From the NCBI RefSeq assembly GCF_051020985.1, contig NW_027475176.1, forward strand, positions 1-64,000: a DNA stretch of 64,000 bases. Direction: 5' to 3'. The notes beneath the pieces are model-generated. The model ran no database searches. It worked only from the letters and a program-made list of their open reading frames with translations, and was not told the DNA's origin. The position numbers and the translations under genes are program-made. Position 1 is the first letter of the stretch. Each line of letters opens with the position of its first letter. Below are positions 21,473 to 35,405 of this stretch, one piece after another. Source of the stretch: Nomia melanderi (taxonomy: Eukaryota; Arthropoda; Insecta; Hymenoptera; Halictidae).

Positions 21473-24400
21473 TTTTCTATAATTTTATACAGTTTTATAC
21501 AGTATTGTATAGTATATTAAGGTTCTATGTTATTTTATACAGTTTTAAGTAGTATTATACATGTTTCTGTAGTATTATGTAGTTTTACGCGGTTTTACAT
21601 TGTCTTGTATTCCTTTTTATTGTATTTCACCTTTTACATTGTGCTATGCAGTTATATATATTATTGTGAAGTTTTGTGTGGTTTTATATAGTTTTATATA
21701 GTTCTGTTAATTTTAAAACAGTTTTGTATTATTTTATACAGTTTCAATTAGATTTATATAATTCTATTAGTTCTATACAGTTTTATACAGTTTTGTATTA
21801 TTTAATACAGTTTTAATTAGTTATATGTATTTCTATTAGTTTTATATAGTTTTATATATTTTTCTATAGTTTTATCTATATTTATATACTTTTCTACAGT
21901 TGTAGATAGTTTTATGTTTTTTTAAATTGTTTCATATAGTCCTATGTAGTTTTATATAGTTTTATATAGGTTTATATAGTTTTATATAACTTTTATAGAT
22001 TGATATTGTTTTATGTAGTTTTATATTGTTTTATATACACTGTTATCATTTTATGTAGTTTTGTACAGTTTGATATATATTGATATTGATTTATGTAGTT
22101 TTATATAATTTTATATAAATTGACATTATTTGATGTAGTTTTATAAAGCTTCATATAGTTTTATATAGTTTAATATATATTTACATAGTTTTATATAGTT
22201 TTATATAGTTCCATATAGTTTTATACAGTTTTATATAGTTTTATATAGTTTTATATAGTTTTGTATAGTTTTATATAGTTTTATGTAGTTTCATATACTT
22301 TTACATAGCTGTATATAGTTTTATATAGTTTTATATAGTTTTATTAGTTTTACATAGTTTTATACAGATTTATATCGTTTGATATAGTTTTATATAGTTT
22401 TAGTAATTTTATATAGTTTTGTATAGTCTTATATAGTTTTATATAGATTTATTTAGTTTTATATTGTTATGTAGTTTTATATAGTTTTATATAGTTTTAT
22501 ATAGTTTTATATTGTTATGTAGTTTTATACAGTTTTAGTAGGTTTAGTAGTTTTCTATAGTTTTGTATAGTTTCATATAGTTTTATTGGTTTTACATAGT
22601 TTTATATAGTTTTATATAATTTTGTATAGTTTTATATAGTTTTATGTAGTTTCATAAACTTTTACATAGTTTTATACAGTTTTATATCGTTTTATACAGT
22701 TTTATATAGTTTTAGTAATTTTATTTTAGTTTTGTATAGTTTTATATAGTTTTATATAGTTTTATACAGTTTTATATTGTTTTATGTAGTTTTATGTAGT
22801 TTTAGTAGTTTTAGTAGTTTTATATAGTTTTGTATAGTTTCATATAGTTTTATTGGTTTTACATAGTTTTATACAGTTTTATATCGTTTTATATAGTTTT
22901 ATAACGTTTTAGTAATTTTATATAGTTTTGTATAGTTTTATATAGTTTTATATTGTTTTATATAGTTTTAAATTTTTTTATATCGTTTTATATATTTTTA
23001 TATAGTTTTATATGATTTTGCTTAGTTTTATGTAGATTTACATAGTTTTATGTAGTTTTATATAGTTTTACATAGTTGAACATAGAATTATATAGATTTA
23101 TATAGTTTTATATAGTTTTGTATTGTTTTATATAGTTTTGTATAGTTTTATATAGTTTTATGTAGTTTCATATACTTTTACATAGCTGTATATAGTTTTA
23201 TATAGTTTTATATAATTTTATATAGTTTTATATAGGTTTATATAGTTTTATATAGTTTTATAAAGTCTTATATAGTTTTATATAGTTTTATTAGTTTTAT
23301 ATAGTTTTATATAGTATCATATAGTTTGATTAGTTTTACATAGTTTTACATAGTTTTATACCGTCTTATATCGTTTTATATAGTTTTATATAGTGTTATA
23401 TAGTTTTGGTAATTTTATATAGTTTTGTATAGTTTTATGTAGTTTTATATGGTTTTACATAGCTTTATATAGTTTAACATAGTTTTATGTATTTTTATAT
23501 GGTTTTAATAGTTGTATTTAGTTTTACATAGTTTTATATAGTTTTATATAGTTTTATATAGTTTCAGTAGTGTTAGTAGTTTTATATAGTTTTGTATAGT
23601 TTCATATAGTTTTATTAGTTTTACATAGTTTTATATGGATTTATATAGTTTTATATAGTTTTGTATAGTTTTATATAATTTTCGGTAGTTTTACTTAGTT
23701 TTGTTAGTTTCGTATAGTTTTGTATAGTTTTATATAGTTTTATTAATTTTATATAGTTTTACATAGTTTTATATGGTTCTACATAGGTTTATATAGTTTT
23801 ATTAGCTTTATATAGTTTTATTAGTTTTATATAGTTTTATATATTTTTACATAGTTTTATATCGTTTTATATAGTTTTATATAGTTTTATATGATTTTAT
23901 ATAGTTTCATATAGTTTTATATAATTTTATATAGTTTTATATAGGCTTATATAGTTTTATATAGTTTTATAAAGTTTTATATAGTTTTATATGGTTTTAT
24001 ATACATTTATATAGTGTTATATAGTTTTATATAGTTTTATATAGTTTTATGTATTTTTATACAGTTTTATTAGTTTTTCATAGTTTTATACAGTTTTATA
24101 TCGTTTTATATAGTTTTATATAGTTTTAGTAATTATATATAGTTTTGTATAGTTTTATATAGTTTTATATTGTTTCACATAGTTTTATATGGTTTTATAT
24201 CGGTTTATATAGTTTTATATAGTTTTATATAGTTTTAGTAGTTTTAGTAGTTTTATATAGGTTTGTATAGTTTCATAAAGTTTTATCGGTTTTACAAAGT
24301 TTTATATTGTTTTATATAGTTTTATATAGTTTTATATAGTTTTATATAGTTTTATTAGTTTTACACAGTTTTATATAGTTTTATATAGTTCTACATAGCT

Positions 24401-27400
24401 TTATATAATTTTATACAGTTTTATATAGTTTTATATAGTTTTATATTGTTTTATATAGTTTTATTAGTTTTATATAGTTTTATATAGTTTTATATAGTTT
24501 TATATAGTTTTAGTAGTTTTAGTAGTTTTATATAGGTTTGTATAGTTTCATAAAGTTTTATTGGTTTTACAAAGTTTTATATTGTTTTATATAGTTTTAT
24601 ATAGTTTTATATAGTTTTGTATAGTTGTATATAGTTTTATGTAGTTTCATATACTTTCTCATAGTGTTATATAGTTTAATATAGTTTTATTAGTATTACA
24701 CAGTTTTATATAGTTTTATATAGCTTTACATAGCTGTATATAGTGTTATATAGTTTTATATAGCTTTACATAGCTGTATATAATTTTATATAGTTTTATA
24801 TAGTTTTATATAATTATATACAGTTCTATACAGTTTTATATTCTTTTATATAGTTTAATATAGTTTTATATAGTTCTATATAGTTTTATATACTTTTATA
24901 TAGTTTTAGATAGTTTTATAAAGTTATGTATAGTTTTATATAGTTATGTATAGTTTCATATAGTTTTACGTAGTTTTACATAGTTTTATTAGTTTTACAT
25001 AGTTTTGTATAGATTTATATAGTTTTATATAGTTTTATATATTTTCATATAGTTTTATATGGTTTTATATCGGTTTATATAGTTTTATATAGTTTTATAT
25101 AGTTTTATATACTTTTATATAGTTTTATATAGTTTTATATAGATTTATATAGTTTTATATAGTTTTTTTAGTTTTATATAGTTTTATATAATTTTACATA
25201 ATTTTATATAGTTTTATATAGTTTTATATAGTTTTATATAGTTTTATATAGTTTTGTATAGGTTTATATAATTTTATGTAGTTTTACTTAGTTTTGTTAG
25301 TTTCATATAGTTTTGTATAGTTTTATATTGTTTTATATAGTTTTATATAGTTTTAGTAGTTTTAGTAGTTTTATATAGGTTTGTATAGTTTCATAAAGTT
25401 TTATTGGTTTTACAAAGTTTTATATTGTTTTATATAGTTTTATATAGTTTTATATAGTTTTATGTACTTTTACATAGTTTTATATAGTTTTATATAGTTT
25501 TATTAGTTTTACACAGTTTTATATAGTTTTATATAGTTCTACATAGCTTTATATAATGTTATACAGTTTTAAATAGTTTTATATAGTTTTATATTGCTTT
25601 GTATAGTTTTGTTAGTTTTATATAGTTTTACATAGTTTTATATAGTTTTAGGAGTTTTATATAGTTTTGTATAGTTTTATATAGTTTCATGTAGTTTCAT
25701 ATACTTTCACATAGTGTTATATAGTTTAATATAGTTTTATTAGTATTACACAGTTTTATATAGTTTTATATAGCTTTACATAGCTGTATATAGTTTTATA
25801 TAGTTTTATATAGCTTTACATAGCTGTATATAGTTTTATACAGTTTTATATATTTTATTAGTTTTACACAGTTTTATATAGTTTTATAAGTTTTATATAG
25901 TTTTATATAGGTTTGTATAGTTTCATAAAGTTTTATTGGTTTTACAAAGTTTTATATTGTTTTATATAGTTTTATATAGTTTTATATAGTTTTATATAGT
26001 TTTGTGTAGTTTTATATAGTTTTATGTACTTTTACATAGTTTTATATAGTTTTATATAGTTTTATTAGTTTTACACAGTTTTATATAGTTTTATATAGTT
26101 CTACATAGCTTTATATAATTTTATACAGTTTTATATAGTTTTATATAGTTTTATATTGCTTTGTATAGTTTTGTTAGTTTTATATAGTTTTACATAGTTT
26201 TATATAGTTTTATATAGTTTCATGTAGTTTCATATACTTTCACATAGTGTTATATAGTTTAATATAGTTTTATTAGTATTACACAGTTTTATATAGTTTT
26301 ATAAGTTTTATATAGTTTTATATAGGTTTGTATAGTTTCATAAAGTTTTATTGGTTTTACAAAGTTTTATATTGTTTTATATAGTTTTATATAGTTTTAT
26401 ATAGTTTTATATAGTTTTGTGTAGTTTTATATAGTTTTATGTACTTTTACATAGTTTTATATAGTTTTATATAGTTTTAGTAGTTTTAGTAGTTTTATAT
26501 AGGTTTGTATAGTTTCATAAAGTTTTATTGGTTTTACAAAGTTTTATATTGTTTTATATAGTTTTATATAGTTTTATATAGTTTTATGTACTTTTACATA
26601 GTTTTATATAGTTTTATATAGTTTTATTAGTTTTACACAGTTTTATATAGTTTTATATAGTTCTACATAGCTTTATATAATGTTATACAGTTTTAAATAG
26701 TTTTATATAGTTTTATATTGCTTTGTATAGTTTTGTTAGTTTTATATAGTTTTACATAGTTTTATATAGTTTTAGGAGTTTTATATAGTTTTGTATAGTT
26801 TTATATAGTTTCATGTAGTTTCATATACTTTCACATAGTGTTATATAGTTTAATATAGTTTTATTAGTATTACACAGTTTTATATAGTTTTATATAGCTT
26901 TACATAGCTGTATATAGTTTTATATAGTTTTATATAGCTTTACATAGCTGTATATAGTTTTATACAGTTTTATATATTTTATTAGTTTTACACAGTTTTA
27001 TATAGTTTTATAAGTTTTATATAGTTTTATATAGGTTTGTATAGTTTCATAAAGTTTTATTGGTTTTACAAAGTTTTATATTGTTTTATATAGTTTTATA
27101 TAGTTTTATATAGTTTTATATAGTTTTGTGTAGTTTTATATAGTTTTATGTACTTTTACATAGTTTTATATAGTTTTATATAGTTTTATTAGTTTTACAC
27201 AGTTTTATATAGTTTTATATAGTTCTACATAGCTTTATATAATTTTATACAGTTTTATATAGTTTTATATAGTTTTATATTGCTTTGTATAGTTTTGTTA
27301 GTTTTATATAGTTTTACATAGTTTTATATAGTTTTAGGAGTTTTATATAGTTTTGTATAGTTTTATATAGTTTCATGTAGTTTCATATACTTTCACATAG

Positions 27401-30340
27401 TGTTATATAGTTTAATATAGTTTTATTAGTATTACACAGTTTTATATAGTTTTATATAGCTTTACATAGCTGTATATAGTTTTATATAGTTTTATATAGC
27501 TTTACATAGCTGTATATAGTTTTATACAGTTTTATATATTTTATTAGTTTTACACAGTTTTATATAGTTTTATAAGTTTTATATAGTTTTATATAGGTTT
27601 GTATAGTTTCATAAAGTTTTATTGGTTTTACAAAGTTTTATATTGTTTTATATAGTTTTATATAGTTTTATATAGTTTTATATAGTTTTGTGTAGTTTTA
27701 TATAGTTTTATGTACTTTTACATAGTTTTATATAGTTTTATATAGTTTTATTAGTTTTACACAGTTTTATATAGTTTTATATAGTTCTACATAGCTTTAT
27801 ATAATTTTATACAGTTTTATATAGTTTTATATAGTTTTATATTGCTTTGTATAGTTTTGTTAGTTTTATATAGTTTTACATAGTTTTATATAGTTTTAGG
27901 AGTTTTATATAGTTTTGTATAGTTTTATATAGTTTCATGTAGTTTCATATACTTTCACATAGTGTTATATAGTTTAATATAGTTTTATTAGTATTACACA
28001 GTTTTATATAGTTTTATATAGCTTTACATAGCTGTATATAGTTTTATATAGTTTTATATAGCTTTACATAGCTGTATATAGTTTTGTATAGTTTTATATT
28101 GTTTTATATAGTTTTATATAGTTTTAGTAGTTTTAGTAGTTTTATATAGGTTTGTATAGTTTCATAAAGTTTTATTGGTTTTACAAAGTTTTATATTGTT
28201 TTATATAGTTTTATATAGTTTTATATAGTTTTGTGTAGTTTTATATAGTTTTATGTACTTTTACATAGTTTTATATAGTTTTATATAGTTTTATTAGTTT
28301 TACACAGTTTTATATAGTTTTATATAGTTCTACATAGCTTTATATAATTTTATACAGTTTTATATAGTTTTATATAGTTTTATATTGCTTTATATAGTTT
28401 TGTTAGTTTTATATAGTTTTACATAGTTTTATATAGTTTTCCGTATTTTTATATAGTTTTATTAGTTTTATATGGTTCTACATAGTTTTATATAGTTTTA
28501 TATAGTTGTATATAGTTTTACATAGTTTAATATAGTTTTATTTGTATTATATAGTTTTATATAATTTTACATAGATTTATATAGTTGTACATAGCTTTAT
28601 ATAGTTTTATATAGTCTTATATAGTTTTATATAGTTTTATTAGTTTTATATAGTTTTATATAGTATCATATAGTTTGATTAGTTTTACATAGTTTTACAT
28701 AGTTTTATATAGTTTTATATAGTTTTATATACTTTTATATAGTTTCATTAATTTTACATCGTTTTATATAGTTTTACATAGCTTTATACAGTTTTATATA
28801 GTTTGATATAGGTTTATATCGTTTTATATAGTTTTATATAATTTTATATAGTTTTATATAGTTTTATATTGTTTTATATAGTTTTATATAGTTTTATTAG
28901 TTTTATATAGTTATTTGTAGTTCTATACAGTTTTATATAGTTTTATGTAGTTTTTTATAGTTTTGTTTGTTTTATATAGTTTTACATTGTTTTATACAGT
29001 TTCACATAGTTTTATATAGAATTATATAGTTTTATATAGTTTTATATATTTTAATATAGTATTATAGAGTTTTACGTAGTTTTATATAGTTTTGTTTGTT
29101 TTATATAGTTTTACATTGTTTTATATAGTTTTCCATAGTTTTATATAGATTTAAATAGTTTTATATAGTTTTATATAGTTTTATTAAGTTTTATATAGTT
29201 TTATTAATTTTGCATTGTTTTATATAGTTTTACATAGCTTTATATAGTTTTATATAGTTTTATATAATTTTATGTACTTTTATATAGTTTTCTTAGTTTT
29301 ATATAGTTTTGTATAGCTTTATATAGTTTTATGTAGCTTTATATCGTTTTGTTAGTTTTATATAGTTTTGTTAGTTTTATATAGTTATATGTAGTTTTAC
29401 ATAGTTATAAAGTTTTACATAGTTTTATATAGATTTATTAGTTTTCTATAGTTTTACATAGTATCATATAGTTTTATAAGTTTTACATAGTTATATATAG
29501 TTCTATACAGTTTTATATAGTTTTATGTAGTCTTTTACAGTTTTGTTTGATTTATATAGTTTTGCATCGTTTTATATAGTTTTACATAGCTTTATATAGT
29601 TGTATATAGTTTTATATAGGTTTATATAGTTTTGTTAGTTTTATATAGTTTTATATGGTTTTATTTAGTTTTATATGGTTTTATATAGTTTTATATAATT
29701 TCATATAGTTTTATATAGTTTTGTTAGTTTCATATAGTTTTATACAGATTTATAAAGTTTTATATGGTTTTATTAGATTTACACAGTTTTATATAGTTTT
29801 ATATACTATCATATAGTTTTATATAGTTTTATATAGTTTTATTAGTTTTATATAGTACCATATAGTTTTATTCAGTTTTACATAGTTTTATATAGCTTTA
29901 TACAGTTTTATATGGTTTTATATAGTTTTATTAGTTTTAACTGTTTTAATAGTTTTATTAGTTTTATTAGTTTTATTAGTTTTATTAGTTTTATTATAGC
30001 TTTATATAGTTTTATATAGTTTTGTATAGTTTTATATAGTTTTATATAGTTCTATAGAGTTTTATATAGGTTTATATGGTTTTGTTAGTTTTATATAATT
30101 TTATATTGTTTTATATAGTGTTATATAGTTTTACATAGTTTTATATAGTTTTGTATAGCTTTATATTGTTTTATATAGTTTTATATGGTTGTGTTAGTTT
30201 TATATAGATTTAAATAGTTTTATATAGTTTTGGTAGTTTTATATAGTTTTATACAGTTTTATACAGTTTTATATTGTTTTTTATAGTGTTATATAGTTTT
30301 ATAGAGTTTTATGTAGTTTTACATAATTTTATTAGCTTTA
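21473..30340 (+). repeat. 10-bp AT-rich minisatellite array, plus orientation, with higher-order repeats
   Basis: About 8.9 kb of TATAGTTTTA units, the largest block of this family in the window. The first 500 bp are diverged. From about 25350 the array is built of longer repeats (see 25350-28440). Near 29930-30000 there is a run of shortened 9-bp units (TTTTATTAG). I see no gene, RNA or transposon inside it. Confidence 0.96.
25350..28440 (+). repeat. 562-bp higher-order repeat within the 10-bp minisatellite
   Basis: The marker TTTAGGAGTTTTATATAG has its GGAG at 25651, 26775, 27337 and 27899, spaced 1124 (2 x 562), 562 and 562 bp. A second marker, TTTTATAAGTTTTATATAG, occurs at 25890, 26305, 27014 and 27576. 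About five copies of a 562-bp block are present, one of them (26213 expected) with an internal deletion. The copies are almost identical, so the amplification is recent compared with the 10-bp unit itself. Confidence 0.9.
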
Positions 30341-30357
30341 TATATGCATATATGCAT
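30341..30357. other. Boundary between 10-bp minisatellite and 175-bp satellite
   Basis: The transition is a short alternating stretch containing the perfect 14-bp palindrome ATGCATATATGCAT (30344-30357). The first 175-bp monomer can be recognised from GCATTGTC at 30358. No transposon or target-site duplication was seen at the boundary. Confidence 0.7.
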
Positions 30358-33300
30358 GCATTGTCGGTAGGAGGCCCTGGCGCATGAATCTGTGCAGCAG
30401 GAACGACCTCGGACCACCAGGGGCCGAGAAAACCATCGTCTCATGGGGCCGGACTGTCAGGGTCAGGGAAAAATCCAATATATATCTGGTGATATCTCGG
30501 GTGCTATTGGAGGTAGCGAAATAAACCAAAGTGAATTATCTGCAGGAGGCCCTGGCGCATGAATCTGGGCTGCGGGAACGACCTCGGACCACCAGGGGCC
30601 GAGAAAACCACCGTCTCATGGGGCCGGACACTCAGGGTCGGGGAAAAATCAAATATATATCTGGTGATATCTCGGGTGCTATTAGAGATAGCGCAATAAA
30701 TCAAGGTGCATTGTCTGTAGGAGGCACTGGCGAATGAATCTGTGCAGCAGGAACGACCTCGGACCACTAGGGGCCGAGAAAACCACCGTCTCATGGGGCC
30801 GGACTGTCAGGGTCTGGGAAAAATCCAATATATATCTGGTGATATCCCGGGTGCTATTAGAGAGAGCGCAATAAACCAAAGTGCATTGTCTGCAGGAGGC
30901 CTTGGCGCATGAATCTGTGGAGCGGGAACGACCTCGGACCACCAGGGGCCGAGAAAACCACCGTCTCATGTGGCCGGACACTTAGGGTCAGGGAAAAATC
31001 CAATATATATCTGGTGATATCTCGGGTGCTATTAGAGACAGCGCAATAAACCAAAGTGCATTGTCTGCAGGAGGCCCTGGCGCATGAATCTGTGAAGCGG
31101 GAACGACGTCGGACCACCAAGGGCCGAGAAAGCCACCGTCTCATGGGGCCGGACACTCAGGGTCGGGGAAAAATCCAATATATATCTAGTGATATCTCGG
31201 GTGCTATTAGAGATAGCGCGATAAATCAAAGTGAATTATCTGCAGGAGGCGCTGGCGCATGCATCTGTGCAGCGGGAACGACCTCGGACCACCAGGGGCC
31301 GAGAAAACCACCGTCTCATGGGGCCGGTCACTCAGGGTCGGGGAAAAATCCAATATATATATGCTGATATCTCGGGTGCTATTACAGATAGCCCAATAAA
31401 TCAAAGAGCATTGTCTGTAGGAGGCCCTGGCGCATGAATCTGGGCAGCAGGAACGACGTCGGACCACCAGGGGCCGAGAAAATCACCGACACATGGGGCC
31501 GGACACCCAAGGTCATGTAAAAATCCAGAATGTATCTGATGATATCTCGGGTGCTATTACAGATAGCGCGATAAATCGAAGTGCACTGTCTGCAAGAGGC
31601 CCTGACGCATGAATCTGTGCAGCGGGATCGACCTCGGACCACCAGGCGCCGAGAAAATCACCGACACATGGGGCCGGACTGTCAGGGACAGGGAAATATC
31701 CAATATATATCTGGTTGTATCTCGGGTGCTATTAGAGATAGCGCAATAAACCAAAGTGCATTGTCTGCAGGAGGCCCTGGCGCATGAATCTGTGCAGCGG
31801 GATCGACCTCGGACCACCAGGGGCCGAGAAAACCACCGTCTCATGGGGCCGGACACTCAGGGTCAGGGGAAAATCCAATATATATCTGGTGATATCTCGG
31901 GTGCTATTACAGATAGCGCAATAAATCAAAGTGCATTGTCTGTAGGAGGCTCTGGCGCATGAATCTGTGCAGGGGGAACGACCTCGGACCACCAGGGGCC
32001 GAGAAAACCACAGTCTCATGGGGCCGGACACTCAGGGTCAGGGGAAAATCCAATATATATCTGGTGATATCTCGTGTGCTATTAGAGATAGCGCAATAAA
32101 CCAAAGTGAGTTATCTGCAGGAGGCCCTGGCGCATGAATCTGTGCAGCGGGAACGGCCTCGGCCTACCAGGGGCCGAGAAAACCACCGTCGCATGGGGCC
32201 GGACACTCAGGGTCAGGGAAAAATCCAATATATATCTGGTGATATCTCGGGTGAAATTAGAGATAGCGCAATAAACCAAAGTGAATTATCTGCAGGAGGC
32301 CCTGGCGCATGAATTTGTGCAGCGGGAACGACCTCGGACCACCAGGGGCCGAGAAAACCACCGTCTCATGGGGACGGACACTCCGGGTCAGGGAAAAATA
32401 CAATATATATCTGGTGATATCTCGGGTGTTATCAGAGATAGCACATTAATCCAATGTGCATTGCCTGCAGGAGGCCCTGGCGCATGAATATGTGCCTTGG
32501 GAACGACCACGGACCACCAGGGGCCGAGAAAACCACCGTCTCATGGGGCCGGACACTCAGGGTCGGGGAAAAATCCAATATATATCTGGAGATATCTCGG
32601 GCGCTATTAGAGATAGCGCAATAAACCAAAGTGAATTATCTGCAGGAGGCCCTTACGCATGAATCTGTGAAGCGGGAACGACCTCGGACCACCAGGGGCC
32701 GAGAAAACCACCGTATCATGGGGCCGGACACTCAGGGTCGGGGAAAAATCCAATATATATCTGGAGATATCTCGGGCGCTATTAGAGATAGCGCAATAAA
32801 CCAAAGTGAATTGTCTGCAGGAGGCCCTGGTGCATGAATCTGTGCAGCGGGAACGACCTCGGATCACCAGGGGCCGAGAAAACCACCGACACATGGGGCC
32901 GGACACTCAGGGTCAGGGAAAAATCCAATATATATCTGGTGGTATCTCGGGTGCTATTAGGGATAGCGCAATAAACCAAAGTGCATTGTCTGCAGGAGGC
33001 CCTGGCGCATGAATCTGTGCACCGGTATCTACCTCGGACCACCAGGGCCCAAGAAAACCACCGTCTGATGGGGCCGGACACTCAGGGTCGGGGAAAAATC
33101 CAATATATATCTGGTGATATCTCGGGTGCTATTAGAGATAGCGCGATAAATCAAAGTGAATTATCTGCAGGAGGCCCTGGCGCATGCATCTGTGCGGCGG
33201 GAACGAACTCGGACCACCAGGGACCGAGAAAACCACCGACACATGGTGCCGGAGACCCAAGGTCATGTAAAAATCCAGGATGAATCTGTTGATATCTCGG

Positions 33301-35405
33301 GTGCTATTACAAATAGCGCAATAAATCAAAGGGCATTGTCTGTAGGAGGCACTGGCGCATGAATCTGTGCAGCGGAAACGACCTCGGACCGCCAGGGGCC
33401 GAGAAAACCACCGTCTCATGGGACCGGACACTCAGGGTCAGGGAAAAATCCAATATATATCTGGTGATATCACGGGTGATATTATAGATAGCGCAATAAA
33501 CCAAAGTGAATTATCTGCAGGAGGCCCTTACGCATGAATCTGTGAAGCGGGAACGACCTCGGACCACCAGGGGCCGAGAAAACCACCGTCTCATGGGGCC
33601 GGACACTCAGGGTCAGGGAAAAATCCAATATATATCTGGTGATATCTCGGGTGCTATTACAGATAGCGCAATAAATCAAAGTGCATTGTCTGTAGGAGGC
33701 TCTGGCGCATGAATCTGTGCAGCGGGAACGACCTCGGACCACCAGTGGCCGAGAAAACCACAGTCTCATGGGGCCGGACACTCAGGGTCAGGGGAAAATC
33801 CAATATATATCTGGTGATATCTCGTGTGCTATTAGAGATAGCGCAATAAACCAAAGTGAATTATCTGCAGGAGGCCCTGGCGCATGAATCTGTGCAGCGG
33901 GAACGGCCTCTGACCACCAGGGGCCAAGGAAACGACCGTCTCATGGGGCCGGACACTCATCGTCAGGGAAAAATCCAATATATATCTGTTGATATCTCGG
34001 GTGCTATTAGAGATAGCGCAATAAATCAAAGTGCATTATCTGTAGGAGGCCCTGGCTCATGAGTCTGTGCAGCGGGAACGACCTCGGACCACCAGGGGCC
34101 GAGAAAACCACAGTCTCATGGGGCCGGACACTCAGGGTCAGGGGAAAATCCAATATATATCTGGTGATATCTCGGGTGCTATTAGAGATACCGCAATAAA
34201 TCAAAGTGCACTGTCTGTAGGAGGCACTGGCGAATGAATCTGCGCAGCAGGAACGACCTCGGACCACTAGGGGCCGAGAAAACCACCGTCTCATGGGGCC
34301 GGACACTCAGGGTCGGCGATAAATCTAATATATATCCGGTGATATCTCGGGTGCTATTACAGATAGCGCAATAAATCAAAGTGCATTGTCTGTAGGAGGA
34401 CCTGGCGCATGAATCTGTGCAGCGGGAACGACCTCGGACCACCAGCGGCCGAGAAAACCACAGTCTCATGGGGCCGGACACACAGGGTCAGGGGAAAATC
34501 CAATATATATCCGGTGATATCTCGGGTGCTATTAGAGATACCGCAATAACTCAAAGTGCATTATCTGTAGGAGGCCCTGGCTCATGAGTCTGTGCAGCGG
34601 GAACGACCTCGGACCACCAGGGGCCGAGAAAACCACAGTCTCATGGGGCCGGACACACAGGGTCAGGGGAAAATCCAATATATATCTGGTGATATCTCGG
34701 GTGCTATTAGAGATACCGCAATAAATCAAAGTGCATTGTCTGTAGGAGGCCCTGCCGCATGAATCTGGGCAGCGGGAACGACCTCGGACCACCAGGGGCC
34801 GAGAAAACCACAGTCTCATGGGGCCGGACACCCAGGGTCAGGGAAAATCCAATATATATCTGGTGATATCTCGGGTGCTATTACAGATAGCGCAATAAAC
34901 CAAAGTGAATTATCTGCAGGAGTCCCTGGCGCATGCATCTGTGCAGCGGGAACGACCTCGGACCACCAGGGGCCAAGGAAACGACCGTCTCATGGGGCCG
35001 GACACTCATCGTCAGGGAAAAATCCAATATATATCTGTTGATATCTCGGGTGCTATTAGAGATAGCGCAATAAACCAAAGTGAATTATCTGCAGGAGGCA
35101 CTGGCGCATGAATCTGTGCAGCGGGAACGACCTCGGCCCACCAGGGGCCGAGAAAACCACAGTCTCGTGGGGCCGGACACTCAGTGTTAGGGAAGAATCC
35201 AATATATATCTGGTGATATCTCGGGTGCTATTAGAGATAGCGCAATAAATCAAAGTGCATTATCTGTAGGAGGCCCTGGCTCATGAGTCTGTGCAGCGGG
35301 AACGACCTCGGACCACCAGGGGCCGAGAAAACCACAGTCTCATGGGGCCGGACACTCAGGGTCAGGGGAAAATCCAATATATATCCGGTGATATCTCGGG
35401 TGCTA

